64,000 bases of DNA from SIG437 sp045576235 (GTDB lineage: Bacteria; Bacillota; Clostridia; UBA1381; UBA9506): NCBI GenBank assembly GCA_045576235.1, contig JAZNGA010000017.1, forward strand, positions 1 through 64,000, in the 5' to 3' direction. A program made the translations under genes and the position numbers. Each line of letters opens with the position of its first letter. Within the stretch, counting starts at the first letter, position 1. The notes below the pieces were generated by a model. That model saw only the letters and a list, made by a program, of their open reading frames with translations. It was not told the origin of the DNA and did not search any database. Of this stretch, positions 1 to 8,336 are shown one piece after another.

Positions 1-73
1 ATCTGTGGTCACTTAAGTTCCTAAAAAACCCTTTTGATATGGGTCTGAGTTCTTCTACTTTTTTTGCCTTCAT
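1..73 (-). CDS. Start of an unidentified gene, cut by the window edge
   Basis: A minus-strand ATG at position 73 opens a reading frame that runs off the left edge after 24 codons. A purine-rich ribosome binding site (GAGGGGTAAGTGAGG) lies just upstream of it. The visible N-terminus is basic and short (MKAKKVEELRPISKGF and onward), too little to assign a family. It follows a YesM-type sensor kinase on the same strand. Such kinases often sit beside carbohydrate ABC transporter genes, so a permease is possible, but this is context only. Confidence 0.5.
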   Translation of the reverse strand, partial: MKAKKVEELRPISKGFFRNLSDHR

Positions 74-215
74 TTTTTCCTCACTTACCCCTCTTCTTAA
101 ATTATATTTAGAAAAAATTTATATTATTAAACAACATATCACTAAAATTTTAACATATTCTCCACAAAATTGGAAGTCCTTTATCTGATTATTTTTTCGC
201 ATAATCTGATTTTTT

Positions 216-1787
216 CTAAATCGGATAACTGATATATACGCATGTCCCTTTGCCCTGCTCTGACTCAAAACGAACAGAAGCATCGTCTCCATAATAAAGC
301 TTAAGACGCATAAATGCATTTTTCACGCCATATCCAAAACTGCAGTTTTCCAAATCATTTAATCCTGCAAGCTTTTCATCATCCATACCCCGTCCGTTAT
401 CTGCTACTAAAATATTTATCATTCCGTTTTCTTCATAAGATTTAATCCTGATCTCACATTCCTGTTTGCTTCCTCCAAGCCCGTGAATAATCGCATTTTC
501 CACAAATGGCTGCAAAAGGAGGTGAAGCGTCTTGACATTCATAAGTGAATCGGGGCACTCGACGAAGAGATTATATTTTTTATAGTGAGAAAGCTCATTT
601 ATTCTGACATATTTAGTGACGAGGTCAATTTCATCTGAAATCAGGCTGATTGTTTTGCCTTTGTTAAGCACCTTTCTGTAATATGAGACCATCGTGTCAA
701 CAAACTCTACCATTTCCGTGTCCTGACTCTTAAAAGCGCTAAGCCTTATCGCAGATAAAGAGTTATAAAGTGTGTGAGGGTCAATCTGACTTTGGAGAAG
801 GTCAAACTCAAGCGTTTTTTTCTCCATTTCCATATTATGTTTAGAGCTCGTTATCTCTCTCAGCTGGGCAAGAAGCCTCGATATTGTTTCTTTTATGACC
901 GTCAGCTCCGTTACCTCGCCGCTTTTTATCTCGAGGTCTAAATCTTCGTCTGCTATGGTGCTCGCATTAAGTCTTCCTATGAATTCGTTTATGTCTCGTG
1001 TTACCTTATCTGTTGTTTTATGAGTTGTGTAGTAAAGCAGCAGAAAAATCAGCATAGTGATAACCATAATCACAGCATAAACCTGAAGTGCAACAGAAAA
1101 AATCTTGCTGCGTGAAATTTCGCTGACTGCATCAAAATGAGAATTTATGCTCACTTTAAGCCCTGAAAACTCCACTTTCTCCAAATCCTCACTCTTTGCA
1201 ATATAAACGCCATCTTCTGCCTCGGGAATGTATATCCTGCCGATTATAAAACAACCTGAATTGACCGGCATATCCTGATAAAACTGAAGATATGCCCGAC
1301 CATTTTCACCTTTATAAATCTCCTCTTCCCAGATGATGTTTGACTTCGTTTCCTGAAATTTATTGCTTATGGCGTCATATCCTTCAAAGTCCTCGGAGTT
1401 CACAAAATATTTTCCGTTATATAATGAATCATTATAAAAGCAAATCGTGATAGCTCCTTCTTCAAGCTGATATGTCAAATTATCAAGGAAGGCTTTCACC
1501 TCATTCATATACATAAAAACACTGTAGTGGTCTTCATAACTGGCACTGAGTCCATTATATATGAGAGGATATCTCGCAGCATTTTCTGTCACTGTGATAA
1601 CCTTTTCAATTTCAGCATTTATGCTTTCTGCAAATCTCGAAACAGCAATTTCTTCTTCGTGCATCATATCCCTTTTAAAGCTGTCTGTAATAACGATGCC
1701 CGCAAGAAACATTATTATAACAATCGGCACCATAACAATTTTCAGATTGCTCAGCAAAACCTTTTTAAATATGCTTGTTTCTTTCAT
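216..1787 (-). CDS. YesM-type membrane sensor histidine kinase
   Basis: Two-component sensor kinase of 523 residues. A first membrane segment at about residues 17-35 and a second at about 230-252 bracket an extracytoplasmic sensor region. A HAMP-like linker and the His_kinase domain (PF06580 type) follow. The phospho-acceptor is His338 in the motif SQIDPHTLYNSL; the family usually reads PHFLYN, so the Thr after the His is slightly unusual. The C-terminal ATPase has the N box (PFVENAIIHG) and the G box (DNGRGM). Kinases of this class usually pair with an AraC-type response regulator and sense extracellular sugars or cell-envelope signals. No response regulator is visible here; it may lie left of the window. 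Confidence 0.9.
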   Translation of the reverse strand: MKETSIFKKVLLSNLKIVMVPIVIIMFLAGIVITDSFKRDMMHEEEIAVSRFAESINAEIEKVITVTENAARYPLIYNGLSASYEDHYSVFMYMNEVKAFLDNLTYQLEEGAITICFYNDSLYNGKYFVNSEDFEGYDAISNKFQETKSNIIWEEEIYKGENGRAYLQFYQDMPVNSGCFIIGRIYIPEAEDGVYIAKSEDLEKVEFSGLKVSINSHFDAVSEISRSKIFSVALQVYAVIMVITMLIFLLLYYTTHKTTDKVTRDINEFIGRLNASTIADEDLDLEIKSGEVTELTVIKETISRLLAQLREITSSKHNMEMEKKTLEFDLLQSQIDPHTLYNSLSAIRLSAFKSQDTEMVEFVDTMVSYYRKVLNKGKTISLISDEIDLVTKYVRINELSHYKKYNLFVECPDSLMNVKTLHLLLQPFVENAIIHGLGGSKQECEIRIKSYEENGMINILVADNGRGMDDEKLAGLNDLENCSFGYGVKNAFMRLKLYYGDDASVRFESEQGKGTCVYISYPI

Positions 1788-1890
1788 AAGAATATGTTTC
1801 CTTCATAAAAAAATATCTTTAACTTCAGTTTATCACAAATTCTGCTTCTTTGTCAATTAAAGTGTTAATTTTTGCAATCTGTAAAAGCTA

Positions 1891-1919
1891 TGGACAACCC
1901 TCTTTTTTTATGCTACAAT
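1891..1919 (+). promoter_or_regulatory. Sigma-A promoter for the 1953-3293 gene
   Basis: TGGACA, a 17-bp spacer, then TACAAT. Transcription would begin near 1926. A longer reading frame that starts at 1872 therefore cannot be the true start, and the ATG at 1953 is favoured. Confidence 0.65.
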
Positions 1920-1952
1920 ATGTTTAGCTTTATTAAATGGAAGGATAAACAA

Positions 1953-3293
1953 ATGGATAATATAAACAACTCATTTTGCGAAGAAATCCTTGCTCTGAGC
2001 AAAGAAAAAAGCGCAGAAGAGATAAAAAATCATTTAAATAATTTTGATGATGCCGAAGTTTTTTCTGCCCTTTGTGCTTTAAGGAGCGAGTCAAATGAAA
2101 AAATTGATTTACTCTGTGCTGAATATCTTGAATGTGGAAGGGGCTGCAAAAAAAGCCAAACAGAAGCAGGAAACATCTATGCAAAAATTGTTTCCTATCT
2201 TGAAAAAAGAAACTCTTTCCCGTGTGAATATGCCATAGCGTGCTATAGAGCAGCAAATCTCCTTTACGATAAGGCAAAAGCATTTGAACTCAATTTAGGC
2301 TTTGCAATAGACTATGACAGGCGTGGAAGCATAAACGGAAAAAGCATCGAATGTCAAAAACGCTACGAAACAAATATTGAATTTTTAAAAAGCCTTCTTC
2401 CCGGAAAATATCCGAACGAAGAGTCGCTTTATAAAGTTGCCGCCTTTATCCTTTCTGACCGCGACAAAAAACAAGTGCTTGATAACTACTGGAATTCCCT
2501 TAAGGAAAAAGCCCAAAACACGCAAAAAGCATATTTTTTAAAATTTTTTTCCCATAGCTCATCACCTGAAATTCTGCTCTCTGCAGAAGATATCATTAAA
2601 AAAAATCATTCCTTTCCTGACGGGAGCGAGCTTTATCAGAAGGAAGAAACAAAGAAAATGAGACCGTCTATCACGGCGTCAGGCGAAAGAAAATCAGAAT
2701 TTTTTTCCAAGATTTCAGCTGCCTATCTCGAATATGATTCAGCTCTTTCCGAGCTTTTCAAAACGCGGGCGGCCTGCGACAGAAAAGAACAGCACGCCAA
2801 TGAATTAGGAGAGCAAAGCTTTGAATTCTGGTGTGATGAAGACAAAGTTTCAAGGGCACTGGACATATTAAAAAGGCAGGAGACCTATGGCTCTGTGTTT
2901 GGTCTCAGGCCCCCGGAATTCTGGGAAAATGATGCGCTTTTCTTTAAATATGTTGATGCTCTCGGCAGAAAGGAAAAGTTTAGAAACATTCTTGGCGAAA
3001 ATTCTTGGGATTTCTGGCTTTCTCAGGAAAAAGTTGAAAATGCTCTATCCGCTTTCAGCGAAAAACAGTCAGCCAAACTAAAAAAAGATGAGAGAAATCA
3101 AAAAATCAAAAAATCACTCAAAAAAATTATGGCGCTTTTCTTTAGCCTGATTCTTTTGTGCATATTTTTCTCTTTCGTTTTAAATTCAATGCTGAAAAGA
3201 GCTTTCTTGTCTTTTTTGATAGCTTTTGTTCTATCGATTGCAATAACCTTTTTATTATTTTTTAAACTCAAAAGAATAAACAAACGAACGTGA
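1953..3293 (+). CDS. Unrecognised protein with two C-terminal membrane segments
   Basis: I do not recognise this 446-residue protein. The start at 1953 is chosen because the promoter at 1891-1919 lies inside any longer frame and a GGAAGGAT ribosome binding site sits just upstream. The first 380 or so residues look soluble, mostly helical and charged. Two related stretches near the middle, each with an EFW or DFW motif followed by a helix (around residues 290-305, 325-340 and 355-365), hint at short internal repeats. Two hydrophobic segments end the chain, so it is probably a tail-anchored membrane protein facing the cytoplasm. It is monocistronic, and its stop codon lies inside the terminator hairpin. 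Confidence 0.75.
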   Translation: MDNINNSFCEEILALSKEKSAEEIKNHLNNFDDAEVFSALCALRSESNEKIDLLCAEYLECGRGCKKSQTEAGNIYAKIVSYLEKRNSFPCEYAIACYRAANLLYDKAKAFELNLGFAIDYDRRGSINGKSIECQKRYETNIEFLKSLLPGKYPNEESLYKVAAFILSDRDKKQVLDNYWNSLKEKAQNTQKAYFLKFFSHSSSPEILLSAEDIIKKNHSFPDGSELYQKEETKKMRPSITASGERKSEFFSKISAAYLEYDSALSELFKTRAACDRKEQHANELGEQSFEFWCDEDKVSRALDILKRQETYGSVFGLRPPEFWENDALFFKYVDALGRKEKFRNILGENSWDFWLSQEKVENALSAFSEKQSAKLKKDERNQKIKKSLKKIMALFFSLILLCIFFSFVLNSMLKRAFLSFLIAFVLSIAITFLLFFKLKRINKRT

Positions 3294-3322
3294 CGAAGCT
3301 CGTCACGGTCGTTTGTTTATTC
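3274..3322. terminator. Long hairpin overlapping a stop codon
   Basis: Two 23-bp arms (3274-3296 and 3300-3322) pair with a single mismatch around a 3-nt loop. The left arm encodes the last residues and stop of the upstream gene. It separates two converging transcription units (the 1953-3293 gene and the feo operon) and may terminate both. Confidence 0.7.
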
Positions 3323-3327
3323 TAAAT

Positions 3328-3471
3328 TCAAAAATTGCATTTATTCTTATCACATGAACACTCATTCGGACATCCTATGCATTTTTTTCCGCTTTTTTTT
3401 GCTTTATAAACATAAAATCCTGAAGCCGCAACAATTAATATCAAAACTGCTGCCAAAATTAAATCTTCCAT
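3328..3471 (-). CDS. FeoB-associated Cys-rich membrane peptide
   Basis: A 47-residue peptide: one N-terminal membrane helix (about residues 3-22), a short basic stretch, then a Cys-rich tail with five cysteines in the pattern CxxCxxxCxC plus one more Cys. This matches the FeoB_associated family (PF12669), small proteins found next to feoB that may act as accessory or FeoC-like partners in ferrous iron uptake. It lies 16 bp downstream of feoB on the same strand, so it is almost certainly co-transcribed. The gene is short but the architecture is unambiguous. Confidence 0.88.
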   Translation of the reverse strand: MEDLILAAVLILIVAASGFYVYKAKKSGKKCIGCPNECSCDKNKCNF

Positions 3472-3487
3472 ATTAAAACCCTCTTAA

Positions 3488-5485
3488 CTATTTTACAACG
3501 CTCTTTTTGTCGGATAACTTTGCGCCTTTATCTGCGTTAATGCAAAGACAGATAATGATTCCTGCCATAACTAAAACTGCAATCAAGCCTGGCAAAAACC
3601 CTGCGCCGACTGCGCCCGTTGTGATAAGTGTGCCGACTTGAAACACCAAATAGCCTATGGTATATCCTACACATAACTGAAACGCTATGCCGCCCCATAG
3701 CCATTTTGCGCTTTTCATTTCAGCATTCATAGCGCCAATTGCCGCAAAACACGGAGGCGTGAACAAGTTAAACATCAGATATGCTAAAGCCGCAACCTTT
3801 GTGATTGCGAAGACCGTAGCAACCTCGCTACCCGCTCCTTCCATAAGGGCGAGCTCTTCCGTGTCAATAAGATTTTCAAGCCCCACAAAGCAAACCGCAA
3901 GCGTTCCTACAACATTTTCTTTAGCAATAAAGCCCGTAATTGCCGCTGCTGCAAGTTGCCACGAAAGAACACCGACAACGGGTATAAGCAGATATGCAAA
4001 CGGGCCTGCAACAGAAGCTAAAATTGAAGCGTCTGCTGCTTCTGCAACATTAAAGCTCCAGTCAAACGTCTGCATAATCTGAATCACAGTGTTGCAAAGA
4101 AGAATGATTGTCGCCGCCTTGACAATATATGCCCAGCCGCGTGAGCACATTGCGCCAAATGCTCTTGAAAGACTCGGAGCTTTATATTCAGGAAGCTCAA
4201 TGATAAAGTATGATTTTTTTGCTTTATGTCCTGTAATTTTATTAATGAGCAGCGCCCCGAAGAAAATGATGATAATGCCTGCAAAATACATAAGTGTTCC
4301 CACCCATGATGCATCGCGGAAGAACACTCCTGCAAAAAGCGCAATAACGGGAAGTTTAGCGCCACACGGCATAAACGGAGCAAGCATAGCCGTTGCTCTT
4401 CTCTCGCGCTCATTTCTGATTGTTCGGCAAGCCATAACGCCGGGAATTGCGCAGCCCGTTCCGATAACAAACGGAATGACAGATTTCCCCGAAAGACCGA
4501 CTTTTTTGAAAATCGGGTCAAGCACGACAGACACACGAGCCATATATCCGCAGTCTTCTAAAAGCGCAATCAAGAAATACATCACCATTACGAGCGGCAA
4601 AAAGCCGATAACTGCAATAGCTCCGCCAATCACACCGTCAACCAAAAGAGCCGAAAGCAACGGATTTGCATTTTCAAAAAATGTTCCGACCCACGCCTGA
4701 AATTTTTCAAGAAAGCCGACTAAAGCGTCTGCAAAAAAAGGACCAACCCACGCCTGAGAAATCTGGAAAACGAGGAACATAATAACAGCAAAAATCGGAA
4801 TCCCAAGCCATCTGTTTGTTAAAATTCCATCCAGTTTATCCTGAGAATTTCTCTCTCTTGTCAAAACCTTTCTTGTTTCCACCTCAGAAACAATGCTTTT
4901 CACAAACTTGAAACGGCTTCTGTCAGCCGCTAAAACTGCCTTTTTATCCGAAATGTCAATGTTGCCTTCAACATATGGCGCATTCTGAATTTTGCCGACA
5001 AGCCCCGTTGCCGCCAAAACAAGTTCTTTTATCCCTTCGCCTGTCGTTGATGTCGTCTTGATTACGGGACATGAAAGTTTTAGAGAAAGCTTGTTTTCGT
5101 CAATTTCCGTCTGCTTTTTGTTGTTGATATCTGTTTTGTTGAGCGCAACAACAACGGGAATTCCGAGTTCTAAAAGCTGCGTCGTGAAAAACAGGCTTCT
5201 GCTTAAATTTGTCGCATCAACAATATTTATGATAACATCGGGATTTTCGTTTTTAACATAAGAGCTTGTGATGCTTTCTTCTGATGTAAAAGGTGACATC
5301 GAATAAGCACCGGGGAGGTCAACTGCAATCAGCTCCTCCTCTCCTGCAAAGCTTTTTTTAATCATATGTTCTTTTTTCTCGACTGTGACGCCTGCCCAGT
5401 TTCCGACCTTTTCGTTTTTTCCCGTGAGCGCATTAAACATCGTCGTTTTGCCGCTGTTAGGGTTACCTGCCAGTGCAATTCTCAT
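3488..5485 (-). CDS. feoB: Ferrous iron transporter FeoB
   Basis: Inner-membrane Fe(II) transporter of 665 residues, normal for the family. An N-terminal G domain carries the P-loop GNPNSGKT (residues 7-14), the DLPG switch motif and NKTD for guanine specificity. A linker and a polytopic membrane domain with two Gate regions follow, including the conserved Cys of the GTGCAIPG motif. GTP binding controls Fe(II) import under anoxic conditions. A strong ribosome binding site (AGGAGG) precedes the ATG. It sits between feoA and the Cys-rich accessory peptide. A TTAG-N6-CTAA palindrome lies about 50 bp upstream of its start, in the feoA-feoB gap, suggesting extra iron-responsive control. Confidence 0.97.
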   Translation of the reverse strand: MRIALAGNPNSGKTTMFNALTGKNEKVGNWAGVTVEKKEHMIKKSFAGEEELIAVDLPGAYSMSPFTSEESITSSYVKNENPDVIINIVDATNLSRSLFFTTQLLELGIPVVVALNKTDINNKKQTEIDENKLSLKLSCPVIKTTSTTGEGIKELVLAATGLVGKIQNAPYVEGNIDISDKKAVLAADRSRFKFVKSIVSEVETRKVLTRERNSQDKLDGILTNRWLGIPIFAVIMFLVFQISQAWVGPFFADALVGFLEKFQAWVGTFFENANPLLSALLVDGVIGGAIAVIGFLPLVMVMYFLIALLEDCGYMARVSVVLDPIFKKVGLSGKSVIPFVIGTGCAIPGVMACRTIRNERERRATAMLAPFMPCGAKLPVIALFAGVFFRDASWVGTLMYFAGIIIIFFGALLINKITGHKAKKSYFIIELPEYKAPSLSRAFGAMCSRGWAYIVKAATIILLCNTVIQIMQTFDWSFNVAEAADASILASVAGPFAYLLIPVVGVLSWQLAAAAITGFIAKENVVGTLAVCFVGLENLIDTEELALMEGAGSEVATVFAITKVAALAYLMFNLFTPPCFAAIGAMNAEMKSAKWLWGGIAFQLCVGYTIGYLVFQVGTLITTGAVGAGFLPGLIAVLVMAGIIICLCINADKGAKLSDKKSVVK

Positions 5486-5532
5486 TTTTCTTTTCCTCCT
5501 GAAACCTTTTCTTTATTTATAAAGTCGCTTAC

Positions 5533-5550
5533 GGTTAGCAATGACTAACC
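5533..5550. promoter_or_regulatory. Metal-regulator-like palindrome between feoA and feoB
   Basis: GGTTAG-CAATGA-CTAACC, 6-bp perfect arms with a 6-bp centre. The core TTAG-N6-CTAA matches two further copies upstream of feoA. It could permit independent regulation of feoB; the promoter candidate near it is weak. Confidence 0.55.
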
Positions 5551-5596
5551 TCTTGTTAAAAAGCAATCGGCAGAATCTTTTCAAAACTGAAAATTA

Positions 5597-5812
5597 TCAG
5601 CCGATGATTATCGCCTCTGCAAGCTGATTGTCGATATTATATCTTCCGTCTTTAATCGAAACAACACAGCCACTCTTGAGATGTGAAATCACAGTTATAG
5701 GCTCTCCTGAATAGCAACCTAAAGAAAACAAAAAGCTGTCTAATTCTTCATCTTCAGTCTCTATACGCTGAATTATGTATTCTTTTCCTTCTTCTGCAAC
5801 TGTTAAATTCAT
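5597..5812 (-). CDS. feoA: FeoA-family SH3-like protein
   Basis: A 71-residue FeoA-domain protein, thought to interact with the FeoB membrane or G domain and modulate iron transport. An ATG six bases further upstream (5818) directly abuts the AGGAG sequence, leaving no spacing, so the second ATG at 5812 is preferred. The usual FeoA pattern is present: a central Gly-rich turn, a ‘G-E-P-I-T-V’ strand and a C-terminal ‘L-A-E-A-I-I-I’ strand. It is the first gene of the feo operon, with a good promoter and two palindromic boxes upstream. Confidence 0.93.
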   Translation of the reverse strand: MNLTVAEEGKEYIIQRIETEDEELDSFLFSLGCYSGEPITVISHLKSGCVVSIKDGRYNIDNQLAEAIIIG

Positions 5813-5846
5813 ATGCATCTCCTGATTTCCTTATTACTTTTGCAAA

Positions 5847-5932
5847 TTAGTTTAGACTAACTTGTCATCTTTAAAAAAGAGTTAGTTTTAACTAACGAGC
5901 TATATTTTACCACAGTATTTTTTTCTTGTCAA
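5847..5932 (-). promoter_or_regulatory. feo operon promoter with two TTAG-N6-CTAA boxes
   Basis: On the minus strand, TTGACA (5932-5927), a 17-bp spacer and TAAAAT (5909-5904) form a strong promoter. GTTAGTTTTAACTAAC (5881-5896) begins right at the expected start site. A second box, TTAG-TTTAGA-CTAA (5847-5860), lies 35 bp downstream. The second box in context resembles the DtxR/IdeR consensus TTAGGTTAGSCTAACCTWA. Repression by a DtxR-type Fe(II) sensor is inferred. Confidence 0.72.
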
Positions 5933-5959
5933 GATTTTTTTCATTTATTTTTAAAAAAA

Positions 5960-5991
5960 AGTGCGACTCACCCTTCAAGGCAAGCCGCACT
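5960..5991 (-). terminator. Terminator of the PPi-phosphofructokinase gene
   Basis: Minus-strand stem AGTGCG...CGCACT with several further pairs, followed by a run of T residues. It lies just after the stop of the upstream gene and before the feo promoter. Confidence 0.75.
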
Positions 5992-6003
5992 CTTAAAATC
6001 TGA

Positions 6004-7662
6004 TTATTTCTGTTCGAGTTCAAGTGTTTTTGTGGTTATGTCGCAAACCTCACTCGGACCATAATATTGAATAGCACCGGGATAAACATAGCAGGTTTCC
6101 ACTGCCCACTTGTCTCTGCGCTCTTCAAAATATTTGAATGGTTTTGAATCAAGCTCAACCAGCGCCTTCTTTATAACAGGCTTATCTTCACCGTGTCTTC
6201 TTTCAATGTTCATCATCTTTGTTATCGGCATACCGCCTGCAACCCACTCGCTAGCAGGTCTGGAAAGATTTGAAATCTTTGATAAGTAGCCATTATAGCC
6301 ATACTGTATCAGCATAAACGCATTATAGCCAAGCGAATAGCAATAGTCAGAGTCAAAGTTAGACGGGAACGCACATCTGCCTTCATATCCGAAGAAGTGA
6401 TGAATCGGATTGAATTTTCCTTTGTAAGAGCCTGCTTCTTTTCTTGCCGCAAGCTTATCTGCCACTAAAGCTGAGAACAATTTTTCTGATTCAATAAGCG
6501 AAACCTGAACATTGCCATGCGGGTCCCTTTCTAAGAACAACTGCTGTTGAATTCCCTGCGGAAGTATTGCAAAAACAGCCATAGACTCTTTTGTCAGGCC
6601 TTTTTCAATAAATGCATATTTCTCATTCCATGAAGAAAGCTCGTTAAATTCATCTGCTTTTTTGCCTGCTAAAAGCTCATTGATTTCCTTGATTAAAACA
6701 GAAAACTCAGGAACAAATTCAACAACACCTTCAGGGATGATTGCGACACCAAAATTCATTCCTTTTGCCGCTCTTTTTTCAACAGAATCAGCAATATAGT
6801 CAGCAATCTGCGAAAGCGACATTTTCTTAATTGCCACTTCTTCAGAAATTAAGCAGATATTCGGCTGAGTGCGGAGAGCACACTCAAGCGCAACATGGGA
6901 AGCAGAGCGACCCATAACTTTAACAAAATGCCAATACTTTTTAGCAGAATTTGCATCTCTTCCAATGTTGCCGATAAGCTCACTATATGTTTTTGTTGCT
7001 GTGTCAAATCCGAAAGAACATTCAATGTCTTCATTTTTGAGGTCGCCGTCAATGGTTTTAGGGCAGCCTATAACCTGAACACCTGTGTTGTTTGATGCAA
7101 AATATTCAGCAAGCACCGCTGCATTCGTGTTTGAATCGTCACCGCCGATGATCACGATAGCTGTGATGCCGTGCTTCTTACAAACTTCTGCTGCTACGGC
7201 AAACTGTTCTTTTGTTTCAAGCTTTGTTCTGCCTGAACCGATAATGTCAAATCCGCCTGTGTTTCTATATTCATCAATATATTTATCGTCAAAAATCAGA
7301 TAATCATCTTCAAGCAAGCCAATAGGACCATTTTTAAAGCCATAAAGCACATTTTCCGGATTTGTAGATTTTAAAGCATCATATAATCCACAAATAACAT
7401 TATGTCCACCCGGCGCCTGACCACCTGAAAGAATGACGCCAACAATCTGTTTTTTTGCTTCTGATGTGTTCTGTCCTTTCTGAAAAACAATTTCCTTTTT
7501 TCCATAAGTATTCGGGAAAAGAGCTTTGATTTTTTCGCAGTCAGCGACGCTTTTAGTCTCCTCGCCCTCTTTAACGCTGATATCAGCAATGCCACCCCTT
7601 AGCATCTCAGGAAGCTTTGGCTGATACTCATATCTTGCTTTTTGCAGTGATGAAATTTCCAT
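6004..7662 (-). CDS. pfp: Pyrophosphate-dependent 6-phosphofructokinase
   Basis: PPi--fructose-6-phosphate 1-phosphotransferase (EC 2.7.1.90), 552 residues, the long form typical of this class. It phosphorylates fructose 6-phosphate with PPi reversibly in cytosolic glycolysis. Diagnostic residues are the N-terminal GGQAPGGHN loop and GGDDSN, where ATP-dependent enzymes have GGDGS. Later come the TIDGD catalytic motif and MGR. A GGGGAT ribosome binding site precedes the ATG, and the gene is monocistronic with its own promoter and terminator. The pyruvate phosphate dikinase at 33.5 kb makes PPi in the pyruvate-forming direction, consistent with PPi-linked glycolysis. Confidence 0.95.
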   Translation of the reverse strand: MEISSLQKARYEYQPKLPEMLRGGIADISVKEGEETKSVADCEKIKALFPNTYGKKEIVFQKGQNTSEAKKQIVGVILSGGQAPGGHNVICGLYDALKSTNPENVLYGFKNGPIGLLEDDYLIFDDKYIDEYRNTGGFDIIGSGRTKLETKEQFAVAAEVCKKHGITAIVIIGGDDSNTNAAVLAEYFASNNTGVQVIGCPKTIDGDLKNEDIECSFGFDTATKTYSELIGNIGRDANSAKKYWHFVKVMGRSASHVALECALRTQPNICLISEEVAIKKMSLSQIADYIADSVEKRAAKGMNFGVAIIPEGVVEFVPEFSVLIKEINELLAGKKADEFNELSSWNEKYAFIEKGLTKESMAVFAILPQGIQQQLFLERDPHGNVQVSLIESEKLFSALVADKLAARKEAGSYKGKFNPIHHFFGYEGRCAFPSNFDSDYCYSLGYNAFMLIQYGYNGYLSKISNLSRPASEWVAGGMPITKMMNIERRHGEDKPVIKKALVELDSKPFKYFEERRDKWAVETCYVYPGAIQYYGPSEVCDITTKTLELEQK

Positions 7663-7700
7663 ATTCTAACATATCCCCTTTTTTTGTTCATATCAGTACT

Positions 7701-7729
7701 ATTATACTACATTTTTCAACAAAAGTAAA
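7701..7729 (-). promoter_or_regulatory. Promoter of the PPi-phosphofructokinase gene
   Basis: Minus strand TTTACT, 17-bp spacer, TATAAT, about 40 bp before the ATG. Confidence 0.7.
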
Positions 7730-7847
7730 CAATTAAATGCTTATAATATTCTCTTGGTTTTTTATAAAATCATAAACTCTGCTTTCATCTTTATCATCAC
7801 TCAAACCCTGCGGTTTTCAAAAAATATCAAATTTTTTCAAAAAAGTC

Positions 7848-7876
7848 TTTACAAACTTATCTATCTGTGCTATAAT
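7848..7876 (+). promoter_or_regulatory. Promoter of tRNA-Lys
   Basis: TTTACA, 17-bp spacer, TATAAT, ending 28 bp before the mature tRNA. Confidence 0.75.
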
Positions 7877-7904
7877 GTTATTTCGTTGAGAGAAAATTGA
7901 ATAT

Positions 7905-7980
7905 GCACCATTAGCTCAGCTGGTAGAGCACCTGACTCTTAATCAGGGTGTCCGGGGTTCGAGCCCCCGATGGTGTACCA
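7905..7980 (+). tRNA. tRNA-Lys (anticodon CTT), CCA encoded
   Basis: A 76-base cloverleaf. The acceptor stem GCACCAT/ATGGTGT has a G-T pair at the first position. The D arm reads AGCTCAGCTGGTAGAGC. The anticodon stem CCTGA/TCAGG surrounds the loop CTCTTAA with anticodon CTT at 7938-7940. The T arm contains GGTTCGAGCC, and the 3' CCA is encoded. It reads AAG codons. The last part of the gene is duplicated 186 bp downstream. Confidence 0.97.
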
Positions 7981-8170
7981 AAAAGAGAGGCATCGAAAAA
8001 AGTGTCTCTCTTTATTTTTATATTCAACAACCAAAAAGATAGGGGGCGAGAACCCCGCAGGGGTGAGATAGCGCAGACTCCAAGAGAACGAGCATAGGCG
8101 AAGTTCGATTGGCTAAGTCAAGCATGCATGCGAGCAACGCGAGTCGTTGCCCCCGATGGTGTACCAAAAA
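7963..8170. repeat. 22-bp direct repeat of the tRNA-Lys 3' end (att-like)
   Basis: The same 22 bases, starting GCCCCCGATGG and running through CCA into four A residues, occur at 7963-7984 and 8149-8170. This is the footprint expected when an element integrates at a tRNA 3' end. The enclosed 164 bp contains the tRNA terminator and a GC-richer stretch unlike the surroundings, with no reading frame I recognise. Confidence 0.75.
7982..8013 (+). terminator. Terminator after tRNA-Lys
   Basis: 11-bp stem with one G-T pair (AAAGAGAGGCA with TGTCTCTCTTT), followed by a T-rich tract. Confidence 0.7.
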
Positions 8171-8278
8171 TCGACAAGATTCATCAGAGTCTTGTCGATT
8201 TTACTTATTACCTATTCACTCTTCACTTTTCCCTAAAATGTCTTGTCGATTTTTGGAAAGTAACAGGTAATAGTGAAT
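8167..8278. repeat. Hairpin and repeats in front of the four-helix-bundle gene
   Basis: A perfect 13-bp hairpin (8167-8179 with 8190-8202) directly follows the tRNA-end duplicate. Its right arm TCTTGTCGATTTT recurs as a direct repeat at 8241-8253. Between and after them are ATTACCT/ATTCACT strings (8207-8220) and their reverse-complement-like counterparts (8265-8278). Confidence 0.6.
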
Positions 8279-8336
8279 ATGGAAAAGGTAAGGTAAAAAA
8301 CCGCTAAACGAGTTTGTTTTTAAAAGGAGAAAATCT

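Noticed and set aside
1872..1952. A 27-residue N-terminal extension of the 1953-3293 gene
   Set aside because: The promoter at 1891-1919 lies within it, and the best ribosome binding site is just before 1953.
4089..4700. Plus-strand frame of 203 codons inside feoB
   Set aside because: It is a shadow of the conserved minus-strand feoB, with no ribosome binding site and unnatural composition; other antisense frames over housekeeping genes were rejected likewise.
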